NCBI RefSeq assembly: GCF_025370935.1
Contig: NC_133494.1
Location: 10,510,802-10,574,801 of the forward strand
DNA: 64,000 nt
Origin: Choristoneura fumiferana
Lineage: Eukaryota; Arthropoda; Insecta; Lepidoptera; Tortricidae
Direction of reading: 5' to 3'
Part shown: positions 11,821-22,800 of the stretch, one piece after another
Layout of the letters: every line of letters begins with the position of its first letter
How positions within the stretch are numbered: the first letter of the stretch is position 1
Translations under genes and position numbers: made by a program
The notes under the pieces: model-generated
What the model saw: only the letters and a program-made list of their open reading frames with translations
What the model was told of the DNA's origin: nothing
Database searches by the model: none

Positions 11821-14800
11821 TATGTGTGTGAAACTGTGAACCTAGCATATCATTTTCTACAAGCTTGATATATATATTTCTTGCACACGTCAGCATCTCA
11901 GCAGTTCTCAGTTGCTAGATCACAATAAATACGTTAAAAAAATGCATAGTTCTACAGTTCTCGATACATTTTATACAGATAGTTCTGATAAATTTAATAA
12001 CCTAACCAACAAAAAGTTGGAAAACCCCCAACTTTGTCACTTCTAAAGTGCAATATATCTCAAAAACGGCTGAACCGATTTTGATGAAACATGTCTAAGA
12101 ACCATCGGTAGAAAACCTGATTTCAAGTAAAAAAACCGCATTAAAATCGGTCCACCCGTTTTTGAAAAACACAAAGCGTTGGCGGGAAATACGCGTGGGG
12201 TGGTTATGTGTGCCCTCTTTCATGTTAGCTCGAATATTACAACCGGCACCGCCTTCGCGCCGCACCGCACCGCTCCGCATGTGTGTAAACCTAGCATATC
12301 AATTTTTAGAATCTCAAAATGTAATTGCTGTTCTAGTAGCATCCCGAATAGTTCTACAGTTTTGGATAAAAAAAATTTATAGTTCAGTTCAAATAAAAAA
12401 AAAAAGATTTTATAAAAATGAGATGCTAACTTCGCGTGCACATGTCAGCATCTCAGCAGTTCTCGGTTGCTAGACCACAAATACGTAAGAAAATGCATAG
12501 TTCTACAGTTCTAGATACATTTCATAGATAGTTCTGCTAAGTTAAAAAAAAAAACTTAAAATAAAAAATGAGATGCTAACTTCACGCGCACATGTCAGCA
12601 TCTCAGCAGTTCTCCGTTGCTAGACCACTAACACGTACAAAAATGCATAGTTCTACAGTTCTAGATACATTTTTTATATAGTTCTGCTGAGTAAAACGAA
12701 TAAAAACGTAGAGTTCCTCTATCTAGATGCAAAACAGCAAAGTTCTAGGTACCAAACCAGAACATACCACATATAGTGATATGATATGACTCTGTGCAGA
12801 GTTCTGGTCAGCATCTCAGCAGTTATCGGCTGCAGCACTACCAGTAAGTATGAAAACGTAGAGTTCCTCTATCTAGATGCAAAACATCAACATTTCTAGG
12901 CTCCAAACCAAAACATACAACATGTAGTGATATGATATGACTCTGTGCAGAGTTCTGGTCAGCATCTCAGCAGTTATCGGCTGCAGCACTCCTAATACGA
13001 ATGAAAACGTAAAGTTCCTCTATCTAGATGCAAATCAGCAAAAGTTCTAGGTACCAAACCAGAACATACAACATATAGTGATATGATATGACTCTGTGCA
13101 GAGTTCTGGTCAGCATCTCAGCAGTTATCGGCTGTAGCACTACCAATACTAATGAAAACGTTAAGTTCCCCTATCTAGATGCAATATATCAACAGTTCTA
13201 GGCACCAAACCAAAATATATAGTGATATGATATGACTGTGCAGAGTTCTGGTCAGCATCTCAGCAGTTATCGGCTGTAGCACTACTAATACGAATAAAAA
13301 CGTAAAGTTCCTCTACCTAGATGCAAAACATCAACAGTTCTAGGCTCCAAACCAAAACATACAACATATAGTGATATGTTATGACTCTATGCAGAGTTCT
13401 GGTCAGCATCTCAGCAGTTATCGGCTGTAGCACTATCAATACGAATGAAAACGTAAAGATCCTCTATCAAGATGAGTCAATCACAGATATCAAGCACAGA
13501 GTCATATCATATCACTATATTATGTTTTGGTTTGGTGCCTAAAACTGTTAATATTTTGCATCTAGATAGGGGAACTTAACGTTTTCATTCGTATTGGTAG
13601 TGCTACAGCCGATAACTGCTGAGATGCTAACCAGAATTCTGCACAGAGTCATATCATATCACTATATGTTTTGGTTTGGTACCTAGAACTTTTGCTGTTT
13701 TGCATCTAGATAGAGGAACTTTACGTTTTTATTCGTTTTACTCAGCAGAACTATCTATAAAATGTATCTAGAACTGTAGAACTATGCATTTTCGTACGTG
13801 TTAGTGGTCTAGCAACGGAGAACTGCTGAGATGCTGTCCAGAACTCTGCATAGAGTCATATCATATCACTATATGTTGTATGTTTTGGTTTGGTCCCTAG
13901 AACTGTTGCTGTTTAGCATCTAGATAGAGGAACTTTTCGTTTTCATTCGTATTGGTAGTGCTACAGCCGATAACTGCTGAGATGCTGACCAGAACTCTGC
14001 ACAGAGTAATAACATATCACTATATGTTGTATGTTTTGGTTTGGAGCCTAGAACTGTTGATGTTTTGCATCTAGATAGAGGAACTCTACGTTTTCATACT
14101 GACTGGTAGTGCTGCAGCCGATAACTGCTGAGATGCTGACCGAAACTCTGCTCAGAGTCATATCATATCACAATATGTTGTATGTTCTGGTTTGGTACCT
14201 AGAACTTTTGCTGTTTTGCATCTAGATAGAGGAACTCTACGATTTTATTAGTTTTACTCAGCAGAACTAAATAAAAAATGTATCTAGAACTGTAGAACTA
14301 TGCATTTTCGTACGTGTTAGTGGTCTAGCAACGGAGAACTGCTGAGATGCTGACATGTGCGCGTGAAGTTAGCATTACATTTTTTATTTTAAGTTTTTTT
14401 TTCAAACTTAGCAGAACTATCTATGAAATGTATCTAGAACTGTTGAACTATGCATTTTCTTACGTGTTTGTGGTCTAGCAACCGATAACTGCTGAGATGC
14501 TGACCAGAACTCTGCACAGAGTCATATCATATCACTATATGTTGTATGTTTTGGTTTGGAGCCTAGAACTTTTGCTGTTTTGCATCTAGATAGAGGAACT
14601 TTACGTTTTCATTCGTATTAGTAGTGCTGCAGCCGATAACTGCTGAGATGCTGACCAGAACTCTGCACAGTCATATCATATCACTATATGTTGTATGTTC
14701 TAGTTTGGTACCTAGAACTTTTGCTGTTTTGCATCTAGATAGAGGAACTCTACGATTTTATTCGTTTTACTCAGCAGAACTATATATAAAATGTATCTAG

Positions 14801-15336
14801 AACTGTAGAACTATGCATTTTCGTACGTGTTAGTGGTCTAGCAACGGAGAACTGCTGAGATGCTGACATGTGCGCGTGAAGTTAGCATCTCATTTTTTAT
14901 TTTAAGTTTTTTTTTCGTTAAACTTAGCAGAACTATCTATGAAATGTATCTAGAACTGTAGAACTATGCATTTTCTTACGTATTAGTGGTCTAGCAACGG
15001 AGAACTGCTGTGATGCTGACATGTGCGCGTGAAGTTAGCATCTCATTTTTTATTTTAAGTTTTTTTTTTGTTAAACTTAGCAGAACTATCTATGAAATGT
15101 ATCTAGAACTGTAGAACTATGCATTTTCTTACGTATTTGTGGTCTAGCAACCGAGAACTGCTGAGATGCTGACATGTGCACGCGAGTTTAGCATCTCATT
15201 TTTATAAAATCGTTTTTTTTTATTTGAACTGAACTATAAAAAAAAAATATCCAGAACTGTAGAACTATTCGGGATGCTACTAGAACATCAATTACATTTT
15301 TAAATTCTAGAAATTGATATGCTAGGTTCACACATA
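11821..15336. mobile_element. giant foldback (FB-like) element with tandem-repeat arms
   Basis: Two opposed arms meet near 13473-13497. The left arm (11821-13473) and right arm (13497-15336) are each built from units of about 140-155 bp carrying the words TCAGCATCTCAGCAGTT, TAGTTCTACAGTTCTAGATAC and AGTGATATGATATGACTCTG. The unit is seen about 8 times on the left and about 10 times on the right. The outer end TATGTGTG...AACCTAGCATATCA appears at both ends in inverse orientation. TACT lies directly outside both ends (11817-11820 and 15337-15340). The left arm is interrupted by about 280 bp of foreign repeat (about 11997-12278). No transposase frame is seen. Foldback elements of insects (FB, Galileo) have this architecture; whether this belongs to them is inference. 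Confidence 0.8.
11997..12278 (+). repeat. foreign insert in left foldback arm: dispersed repeat plus half MITE
   Basis: Positions 12000-12170 (CCTAACCAACAAAAAGTTGG..., GATTTTGATGAAACATGTCT) match 46914-47135 and, in part, 49690-49806. Positions 12205-12278 match one arm of the palindrome at 2818-3041. A second copy of the foldback terminus starts at about 12279. Confidence 0.7.
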
Positions 15337-15340
15337 TACT

Positions 15341-17415
15341 AACTCCACTTCCATCCATCGCCTCAGAAAAACTCGGACAAATACGACAAAGTTCGACCCA
15401 TCGACTTGAAAAAAGGTCAGTTTCAGGTGCTGATGACAGAAGTGAGTTAAGACACGTTAGTGCTTGAATAACAGGGGAATTACGATGCGACACAGTACGA
15501 GTCTTTGGTACTGCAAGCAGACTATGGTTACGTGGTCTGAGAAGATTTTTTGGGGAAAATGGGACTGCCAATCTTACGAGCATCGTCACCAGATCAGGGC
15601 AATCTGAATTGCCTCGCAAGATGTCACTTCGAGAGAATTGAAGCCAATTTGACGAAGAATAAATTTTGTCGGGTACAACAGAGGATGGTATCCATACATT
15701 TTTTTGTAAATGAACCTTAAGAAAGCTTTTTGCACTTTTTCAAATAAGGGTTCCATACAACAGCACCCGCCTCGAGTTTGCTTCGCACCAGAGCAGTATC
15801 TAGTAATTTAAACTAATATAATCTAATCTAATCCAATCTGATTGCACTGGCGTCATGGAACTCCCGCGCGTTCCTCATAACGAAGCCCAATCTTTTAAAA
15901 ACAGTCGGCGGCTATGTTCTTGATATGGTCATGGAATGTAAGACGGGTACCGAACAGAACACCTAGGTCCTTCATCTTTTCGACACGAGCTAATATTTCC
16001 GGCCCTAACATATAGCATGCAATGGTCTCAATGTGCGACTGTAGGGTCATGACAAAACATTTGGCCACGTTAAAGTGCATTCCATTAGCGACGCTCCAGT
16101 GATACACAGAGGTTATATCTTCCTGCAATGCCGCGCAGTCGAACGTATCCTCCACTTCATGTATGAGCTTTAAGTCATTCGCATAAAGAATACATTTAGA
16201 ATGCTTCAAGACTGTCTTAAGATCATTGATCATGATGCCAAAAAGTAGTGGACCAAGTACAGAACCCTGACTAACACCAGTGCCCGTAGTGTAAGTTTTC
16301 GGTTACAAATTACGTCTCGATCGCGTTCGCGTTTAAGTCTCACTTTGTATGCAAACACGAACAGCGCCTCTAGCGGAACGTTTGCGATGTTCGTGTTTCC
16401 ATGCAAATTGAGATTTTAACGCGAACGCGATCGAGACGTATTTTGTAACCGAAAACTTACACTAGGGGTACAGATCGAGTCGGATAAGATGACGAAATGA
16501 AGCATCCATATTTTACATACTGCTGCCTGTCACGCAAATAACCATCAAACAGCTTGAGAAGTTTCTGCGAAAAACCAATACCGCACAGCTTATTCTGCAA
16601 TGCAAGATGTCATTGTCGATGCGATCAAAGGCTTTTTTAAAGTCGAAGTAGAGGACATCAACCTGTTTGCCCGTATCCAAAATTTTGGAGATGATGTTTG
16701 TAACAGTCAAGAGGTTGGTTTCAACTGATCGTTTTGATCTAAAACCATGCTGTGCGTTACTTAGATACGGATTAGCTGTGCTGATATCCGCTTATTTAAA
16801 ACAATATCTTTGGTAGCGCAGATAGTATGGCTATAGGTCGGTGGCCATCAACGCGCCTTTGTTTTGGGTATAGGAGTAACTAGAAAGTGATAAATTTAAA
16901 ATGAAATAAACAGGGTGAACCAACAAATCTTTGCACCCTTTTATTATAAAGGCTGCGACGTTATCCGATCCCAGCTTCATAATAGCCACTTCGACTTCTT
17001 GTGGAGTTATGATATCAATGTGAATAAGGTTTGCGGAGTGTAATCCATCAGACTTAATAGCAGCAACAGGATCAAGTACTGGTGTATTAGATAAAGACAC
17101 TAGAGAAGAAATTGGCAAACGCACCAGCTGTTTCCTCCCCTCATACTCTTTCCCGTCATATATAACGCTGGACGCCTTTTGATTTTAGGCTACCTATATG
17201 TATCCAAAAAGCGCGAGGATCACTTTTTATTCTTTCCTGCAAACTGTAAATGTAACAATCATACGCGCTCCTTATACGATTTTTAATATCAGATCGCAAT
17301 TTGGAAAATGCATTATAGGAAAGCAAGCAATTACTGGACTTCCATTTTCGATGAAGCTTTGCTTTACGAATAAACAATAATGCGAGTTCGCACACCTCCC
17401 GGCAGACAATTGCGT
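15341..17415 (-). mobile_element. decayed non-LTR retrotransposon (Jockey/CR1-like LINE), RT region
   Basis: Minus-strand fragments in several frames together cover much of a reverse transcriptase. Upstream of the RT core, 17506-17156 has KLRSDIKNRIRSAYD. In 17124-16831, ITPQEVEVAIMKLGSDN is the usual pre-RT motif. In 16710-16513, VDVLYFDFKKAFDRIDNDI carries the first catalytic block. In 16233-15895, YANDLKL sits where YADD is expected, so the second Asp-Asp block has Asn replacing Asp. 15619-15348 looks like the C-terminal region. It is disrupted by frameshifts and by a MITE at 16289-16462. The clade is inferred from motif style. Confidence 0.75.
16289..16462. mobile_element. foldback MITE inserted in LINE, TA target duplication
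   Basis: The arms start GTGTAAGTTTTCGGTTACAA and are mirrored at the right (GTAACCGAAAACTTACAC). They continue inward through ACGTCTCGATCGCGTTCGCG. TA flanks both sides (16287-16288 and 16463-16464), as expected for Tc1/mariner-mobilised elements. It interrupts the reverse transcriptase of the surrounding LINE. Confidence 0.85.
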
Positions 17416-17420
17416 TTTTA

Positions 17421-17775
17421 AAAGAGCAAAACGTCGAAAATGTGGAACACCCGCCGTACAGCCCAGACTTAAGCCCTAATGATTTCTTCACTTTTCCAAA
17501 AATCAAGCAACGGTACCGGACGCCTGAAGAAGCTGTTGAGGCATAGGTTCAAAACATAGTTTTAGTGCTAGTTTTAGTCTTTGTTTTAGGTGGTACTTAT
17601 GGAGCCAAAATAAACCTTTCTTGCTTTCTTTCAAAAAACGGCCATTTTGGAGACCCCGACTTCGGACTCGAATAAATGTTTCGAAAACTGGTTCGATCGA
17701 ATGAAAAAGTGCATTACATATCACGGTGATTACTTTGAAAAACAACAAATACCATTTAACTCTTAAATTGTCTTT
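17421..17775 (+). pseudogene. mariner transposase C-terminal remnant
   Basis: The plus strand reads EHPPYSPDLSPNDFFTF and then TPEEAVEA before a stop (17544-17546). YSPDLSPNDFF carries the third catalytic Asp block of mariner transposases (the 'YSPDLAPxDYFLF' signature). After about 120 bp of unrelated or shifted sequence, ENWFDRMKKCITYHGDYF (about 17683-17740) matches the usual mariner C-terminus. The N-terminal two thirds and both inverted repeats are missing. It abuts the upstream end of the LINE on the opposite strand. Confidence 0.75.
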
Positions 17776-18202
17776 AGTTTTTCCAAACGAAAAACTTAAA
17801 AGGCAAGCCTCGGTAACACCACGTGGTTAATTAGTTGTACTTTTTTCAGTACGCTAATAACATATCTACCACTTAATAATATTTAACATCATTGTATGTA
17901 AATGCAATGTTTGATTCAGGGACTCTTGGTAAATGAAAAGGCTCGAAATGGCCGACAAATAGCTCAGTCACCCTAACTGTCAACCGTTTGAAACATCGCT
18001 GTTTACTATTCTGGGTCAACATCGATTGTTCAAAGCACAAAGCAACATGTAGGTACCTATTCCACGCGTAAGTCTTGAAACTGGTATTATTTACCTGTGC
18101 ATCTGGTTAGATAATTAAAACATTCATCAAAAACAGGGTGGCACGGGATAATCATCAAGATAATTGTCTTGACAATATCAATGAATTTAATGATAATAAG
18201 GT
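17776..18202. other. no gene seen
   Basis: This is AT-rich DNA with no recognisable exon or repeat boundary. Confidence 0.4.
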
Positions 18203-18205
18203 TTA

Positions 18206-18346
18206 GGGGCTGTTTCACCATCTATTGATTAGCGTTTACCGACGGTTAAATGTGATGCCGTCTCCGTCTATTCCAACAAAACAAATAGAGATGGCATCAC
18301 ACCTAACCGTCAGTTAACACTAATCAATGGATGGTGAAACAGCCCC
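18206..18346. mobile_element. PIF/Harbinger-like MITE with TTA target duplication
   Basis: The inverted ends GGGGCTGTTTCACCATC and GATGGTGAAACAGCCCC enclose 141 bp that fold back along almost their whole length. TTA flanks both sides (18203-18205 and 18347-18349), the target duplication of PIF/Harbinger elements. A truncated copy lies at about 37633-37705 (CTGTTTCACCATCCATTGAT). Confidence 0.85.
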
Positions 18347-18373
18347 TTATACTTGCATAATGATATGTTTAGT

Positions 18374-18620
18374 CTATGGACTACTGTCCACGTAGACCGT
18401 ATGAAATGAACGCACGACATCGTTAATTGACGCTTATGTGCAGCTTGCTTGGATCCTGTGTGGGAAAGAACGAAACTGCGTCCACGGAGATGCAACGCAT
18501 CGTCAAGCAGCTCGAGTTTCGTTCCATTCTACGTAGAATGCAAGCAAAGCAAGCTGCACACGCGTCAAATGACGATGTCATGCGTATGACGAGCGTTCTA
18601 CGTTGGACAGAGGGCCTATG
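18374..18620. mobile_element. foldback MITE of about 247 bp
   Basis: The left arm (CTACTGTCCACGTAGACCG ... TGCAGCTTGCTT) is mirrored by the right arm (AAGCAAGCTGCA ... CTACGTTGGACAGAGGG), with imperfect pairing. It starts only 28 bp to the right of the previous MITE. Confidence 0.7.
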
Positions 18621-18629
18621 ATGTGTGTC

Positions 18630-19565
18630 CTAAACCAATTTGTTTTTTTTTTCTTACTTTTTTTTGGCAGTGTTAGTAGCCAGTAGCAGATATTTTTACC
18701 CGCGATCTATCTGTCAAATTTCGGGTGGGTGCCAAGGTTGGCCAACCAAACACATGTTTTTTTTTTAATGTACGGCTAGATACTGTTTTTGGTAGGATTG
18801 GTAGCAACCATTTTTTGTACGCAATCTGTCAAGTTTCATAAGACCGTCAGGTTAAGCAACCTAACACTAGATTTTAATACACTATGCAGGCTAATTTTAT
18901 AGCAAAATTATTTGTGTTACCTCTTTGGTGGTGCAATAAGAAAAAATCTAAAACAATGCAATATAGGAATTTCATAATTTTTTTCTGCTCTAGAGCAGAA
19001 AAGTCCCGCTTTGTGCTGGGTATTTAGTGCGGTTATGATGAAATTAAAGCATAGTTGGAAGAAATAGCAGATTGTTGCACCAAGCAGAAAGTTATTTATT
19101 ATTGCACCGAGTGCCGATTTGATTCGTGAGCGATTAAAAAGCACGAGGGCAATATAAATTACTTAATGCGAGGTGCATAATCTGCTTTTCTTTCAACTAT
19201 TACAGGAAAGGAATAGTAGGCAATGAAAGAAATGTCACTAGCACTCGATGATTCCATTCGCACTCTCAAAAAATGACGACTGAAAATTCGCAAGGTTCCC
19301 GCCAATTTGTTTTTATTTTTTAATATCTTACTTTTTTTTTGCAATTAGTATATATAGCAGATATTGTTACCCGCGATTTGTCAAATTTCGGATGGGCGCC
19401 AGGTTGGCCAACCAAACAGTTTTTTTTTTTAAATATACGGCTAGTTACTATTTTTGGTAGGATTGGTAGCAAAAAATTTTTGGACGCAATCTGTCAAATT
19501 TGATAAGACCGCCAGGTTGACCTACAATATGCAGGCTAATTTTATAGCAAAAATACTTGTAATGT
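18630..19565 (+). repeat. pair of direct repeats of about 250 bp
   Basis: 18640-18905 and 19325-19565 are homologous. They share CAGATATTTTTACCCGCGAT-like, GGTTGGCCAACCAAACA, GGTAGGATTGGTAGCAA and TGCAGGCTAATTTTATAGCA. The spacing is about 690 bp. The DNA between (about 18910-19310) is AT-rich without a supported gene. Confidence 0.75.
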
Positions 19566-21110
19566 CCTACTATTTTAGGAGAGGGTGAGGCAAGTTGACT
19601 GGTACATACCTATTGTCCGACCAAATTTCGGCGTTAAATTAGAGTTTCCGTTTATTTATTTTTATTATTAAATTAGAGAACCGAAACCTGAATTAGATTC
19701 GTGGGATTTTGTGTGGCGATCTGGATCAAACAGTGTGGTGTATGTGTAATGTAATCACTCCAGCCAAATTCGGTTTTGATTGCTTTCGGTGCGACCGACA
19801 ATACTCGTAAAAGGAAACTCGCACGTAGATTTATCATCAACAATGCTAAAAATCTCTTTTCCCAAAATGTTTAGGCATTTATTTTATGCAATATTAGATA
19901 TTTTATATTGTTTAGATTTTGTTTCGATTTAATTGAAATGGAATAGGTAAATCTATTAAGAATAGGTAATATTATAATACTGATTCTAAAATAATCTGAT
20001 CTATTAAGAATAGGTAATATTATAATACTGATTCTAAAATAATCTGAATAAAAAGCAGAGAACGTGTTTCTATGTATAGACGCCATGTGTTTTAACAAGA
20101 GGACGAAACGACGACGTCGTTATAACGTATGTATACATATGGTAAGTCAGCGTAGGTAGGTTTGCTTGCTTGCGCCATGACAGTGGTGTTTCGATCACTG
20201 TGTACCTACCTAGTGTACTCAGTATTTTTCAATGAAATAGGATGCAAATAAGCATATGGTTAGGAAGTACGTCAGTTACAAAACCAGACGAGGGAACAAA
20301 TCAACAAATTATTTTCAAGCGTCAAAGATATCGAAAAGTAAATATTTCTTATTTTTGACTACTAAGTACGAAACGTGAGAGTGACTTAGTGTAATTATTC
20401 TTAAGAGCTCCCACGTTAACAACTATACTGCATAATGCATAGCCATACCTACGCATTTGATTATCAATGGCAGCTTTGTACCTCATACGAGTATGGCAAT
20501 GACCGGATGGAAATTGTGAACCGTATTAAAATAATTCTTTCGTCCGTCCAGTTTGCGTAGTCGTCTCATTTAAATGACATTGAAGATACATTTTACATTA
20601 CGACATTATACAGTTGTAATGTCGTAAATTTGTATCCAAAAGGGCAGTGTATGTATAACTGAATAGAAAGTGATATGACGCCCATAACAGCAATGAACCG
20701 AAAATCTAGCCACATCCCTAAGCGAGCGATGTGTTTGGGTTACATTACAATGCTATAGGTACCTCCCTGTTAAAATTTAGTTGTTGATTAGGCAAAATAC
20801 GATGATAATTCACTAAACTCTAGCTACACATATTATTTTATTGAACAAAAACGCATCACTTCAATTATGTCTTCAATGTAATGGTAGTTTTGTTATATTT
20901 AAATCACTAGTTAACAATGTTTGACTTGACAGTGGCGGGTATTCATATGATTTTGAAAGACCTTCAAGGTGACGCTAGAATGTAAACAAATAAATAAAAC
21001 TAACGTGTGAAGCCTAATTCTCTCGGGGCGTGTAATACGGGCACAGACAAGTATTTATGACTAGCAAATTGACATATAAACATTGTTTATTAAAAGCAAA
21101 CATGTATTAC
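19566..21110. other. no gene seen; probable spen intron, with a 48-bp tandem repeat
   Basis: The DNA is AT-rich, downstream of the spen exon on the minus strand. It includes a perfect two-copy 48-bp tandem repeat (19952-19999 and 20000-20047) and a small hairpin at about 20590-20632 (TTACGACAT / ATGTCGTAA). Confidence 0.5.
19952..20047 (+). repeat. 48-bp perfect tandem repeat, two copies
   Basis: The unit starts TCTATTAAGAATAGGTAATA and repeats exactly once with no spacer. Confidence 0.95.
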
Positions 21111-21193
21111 CGTTTGAAGTGCTCCCTTATTCGATCCTCACGAATGTTATCGGGTAAATTTCCAACCCACAGGTGCCGAGTCTCTCTAACCAT
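21111..21193 (-). CDS. spen: split ends (Spen/SHARP) first coding exon, start of RRM1
   Basis: ATG at 21193-21191 opens 27 codons plus two bases, ending at a GT donor (21110-21109, GTAATA). The peptide starts MVRETRHLWVGNLPDN and ends REHFK, with the next codon (CG-) consistent with Arg. This is the conserved N-terminus of the Spen/SHARP family, where LWVGNLP is RNP2 of the first RNA-recognition motif. Spen is a very large nuclear RNA-binding co-repressor acting in Notch, Wnt and hormone signalling. The rest of the protein is not visible at lower coordinates in this window. The short exon and conserved start explain why a length-based gene search misses it. Confidence 0.85.
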
Positions 21194-21545
21194 CTTGCTT
21201 CGAACTCCACATTAGGAATCATTCACCCGTTCGCGTCACTACGTGGCAAAAATCAATTTTGCACACCACGGTGCTTCACACATTTTGATTCACTTAACTA
21301 CACCATATAAAATCCTTCGAACACATAAGTTGCACTTGACCAAACAACACTATCTTTCACTTTACGGCATTCGATAATCTCACCACAGAATCCACTTCAC
21401 TGTAAACACACCACGTAATAGACGCGAGCGTACTCGTCGCAGCTCTCGAATTGACAGTGAGCCGAGCCTCGACGCGAGTTTGCCGATAAGCTCCGCCTTC
21501 TGACCGCTGCCGCGCAAAGTAGAGTGGGGTGGCCATCTTTTGAAC
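21194..21545 (-). promoter_or_regulatory. probable spen 5' UTR and promoter region
   Basis: Upstream of the spen ATG on the minus strand lies GTGAAGTG-rich, stop-containing DNA typical of an insect 5' UTR. It is preceded by a GC-rich block (about 21415-21540) that could hold the core promoter. No TATA box is obvious. The exact start is not determinable from sequence. Confidence 0.4.
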
Positions 21546-22129
21546 AATAAAATTCACCCTATTCTATTTTCAAATTATGTACGGAAAACTCGGAAAACAC
21601 GAGATAAAATTGAAGTATCGTTTCGAAAATGTAATGTATTTGTAACAAGTCAATGCAACTGTGTTATAAATCCAAATTCTAGAAAACTCTTCCGGTAAAT
21701 CATGGTAAAATCAATATTTTTCTAAGAATACGTAATCAATTAAGTTGTATATACAATATTTAAACGTTTAAAAGCCAAATAAGTGTTATAAAACCTCAAA
21801 ATTGTTATAATTATTCGAATCGTGAAAGTACCAATACAGAGGATCGCTGGCCAGCTTACCCCACGTATCGCCTTTCTCTGTCTGTTTGGTGTAGCGCGTG
21901 CCCGCTCTATCTCATAGCACTGCTATGCGAGTGTTGCTACACAAGCAATATTTACCGCTTAAATGGGTCAAAGGACCTGTTTCATTCATCACTCATTTGA
22001 TATATTTTGTAACAGATAACTGTCATGCTGTCTCTGTTTATTTGTATATATATATATATATATATGATAATTCATTTTATAGCGTCATGTGCAATTAAAT
22101 ATTGAATTGCTTTATTTACATACTAGCAG
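21546..22129. other. no gene seen; (TA)n run
   Basis: This is AT-rich DNA with a (TA)n microsatellite at about 22046-22065. Confidence 0.5.
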
Positions 22130-22340
22130 TTACACGCGACTCCGTTCGCGTAGAATTCGGTTAATGCTATCCCGCGGGAACTGTGCATTTTTTCGGGATA
22201 AAAAACTATCCTATGTCCTTCCCCGGGACGCAAACTATTTGTATACCAAATTTCATCTAAATTGGTTCAGCGGTTTAGACGTAATGAAGTAACAAACAAA
22301 CAAACCGACTTACAAACTTTCGTATTTATTATATTAGTGG
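22130..22340 (-). repeat. lepidopteran dispersed repeat (family A), opposite strand
   Basis: Reverse-strand copy of the family at 2548-2762. It contains TTTTCGGGATAAAAAACTATCC and ACAAACTTTCGTATTTATTATATTAGTG (complementary to the family 5' end). Confidence 0.7.
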
Positions 22341-22411
22341 AATCATGGGATGTAAGCGTCAGCGGGACGGCAGGATCAGGATACGAAGTTCGAATTTTGC
22401 ACTTCGTATCG

Positions 22412-22560
22412 TAGTATTGGGAGGGTGCGAAGTACCTACTAGATGGGGGTAATGAAATCTATCGCAGCGCTCATAGTGGCCAAAAGATGAAATAATCTAG
22501 GCTCTGTCATCTGTCATACTCATATGAATCTGTCATCAACAAAGCAATTTGTATAGACTT
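22412..22560 (+). repeat. dispersed repeat shared with 24540-24688
   Basis: Both copies share ATTGGGAG, GTGCGAAGTAC, GTAATGAAATCTATCGCAGC-like and CATATGAATCTGTCAT words over about 150 bp in the same orientation. Function unknown. Confidence 0.7.
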
Positions 22561-22664
22561 TAACTACCTAATTTTATTAATAGATGTTTGTGTTATGATG
22601 CGAGCTTGAATAATTATTGAACACTGTCCCTGTTTTGTTCTTAATTCCTCTACATCTCGGACAT

Positions 22665-22800
22665 GGCAAAAATGGAACCCTTATAATTTCGCCATGTCTG
22701 TCTGTCAGTCTGTCCGTCCTTAGCTTTGCTCAGGGACTATCAATGCTAGAAAGCTGTAATTTTGCATGGATATACTTATTATGAAAACTATCCCGACAAA
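22665..22800 (+). repeat. fragment of the 41452-42079 repeat family
   Basis: Contains GGAACCCTTATAATTTCGCC, TGTCTGTCTGTCAG and AATGCTAGAAAGCTGTAAT, matching 41477-41570. Confidence 0.75.

Noticed and set aside
11821..15336. CRISPR array or simple satellite
   Set aside because: A eukaryotic genome, with units of about 150 bp that are arranged in two opposed arms with matching termini; there are no repeat-spacer units.
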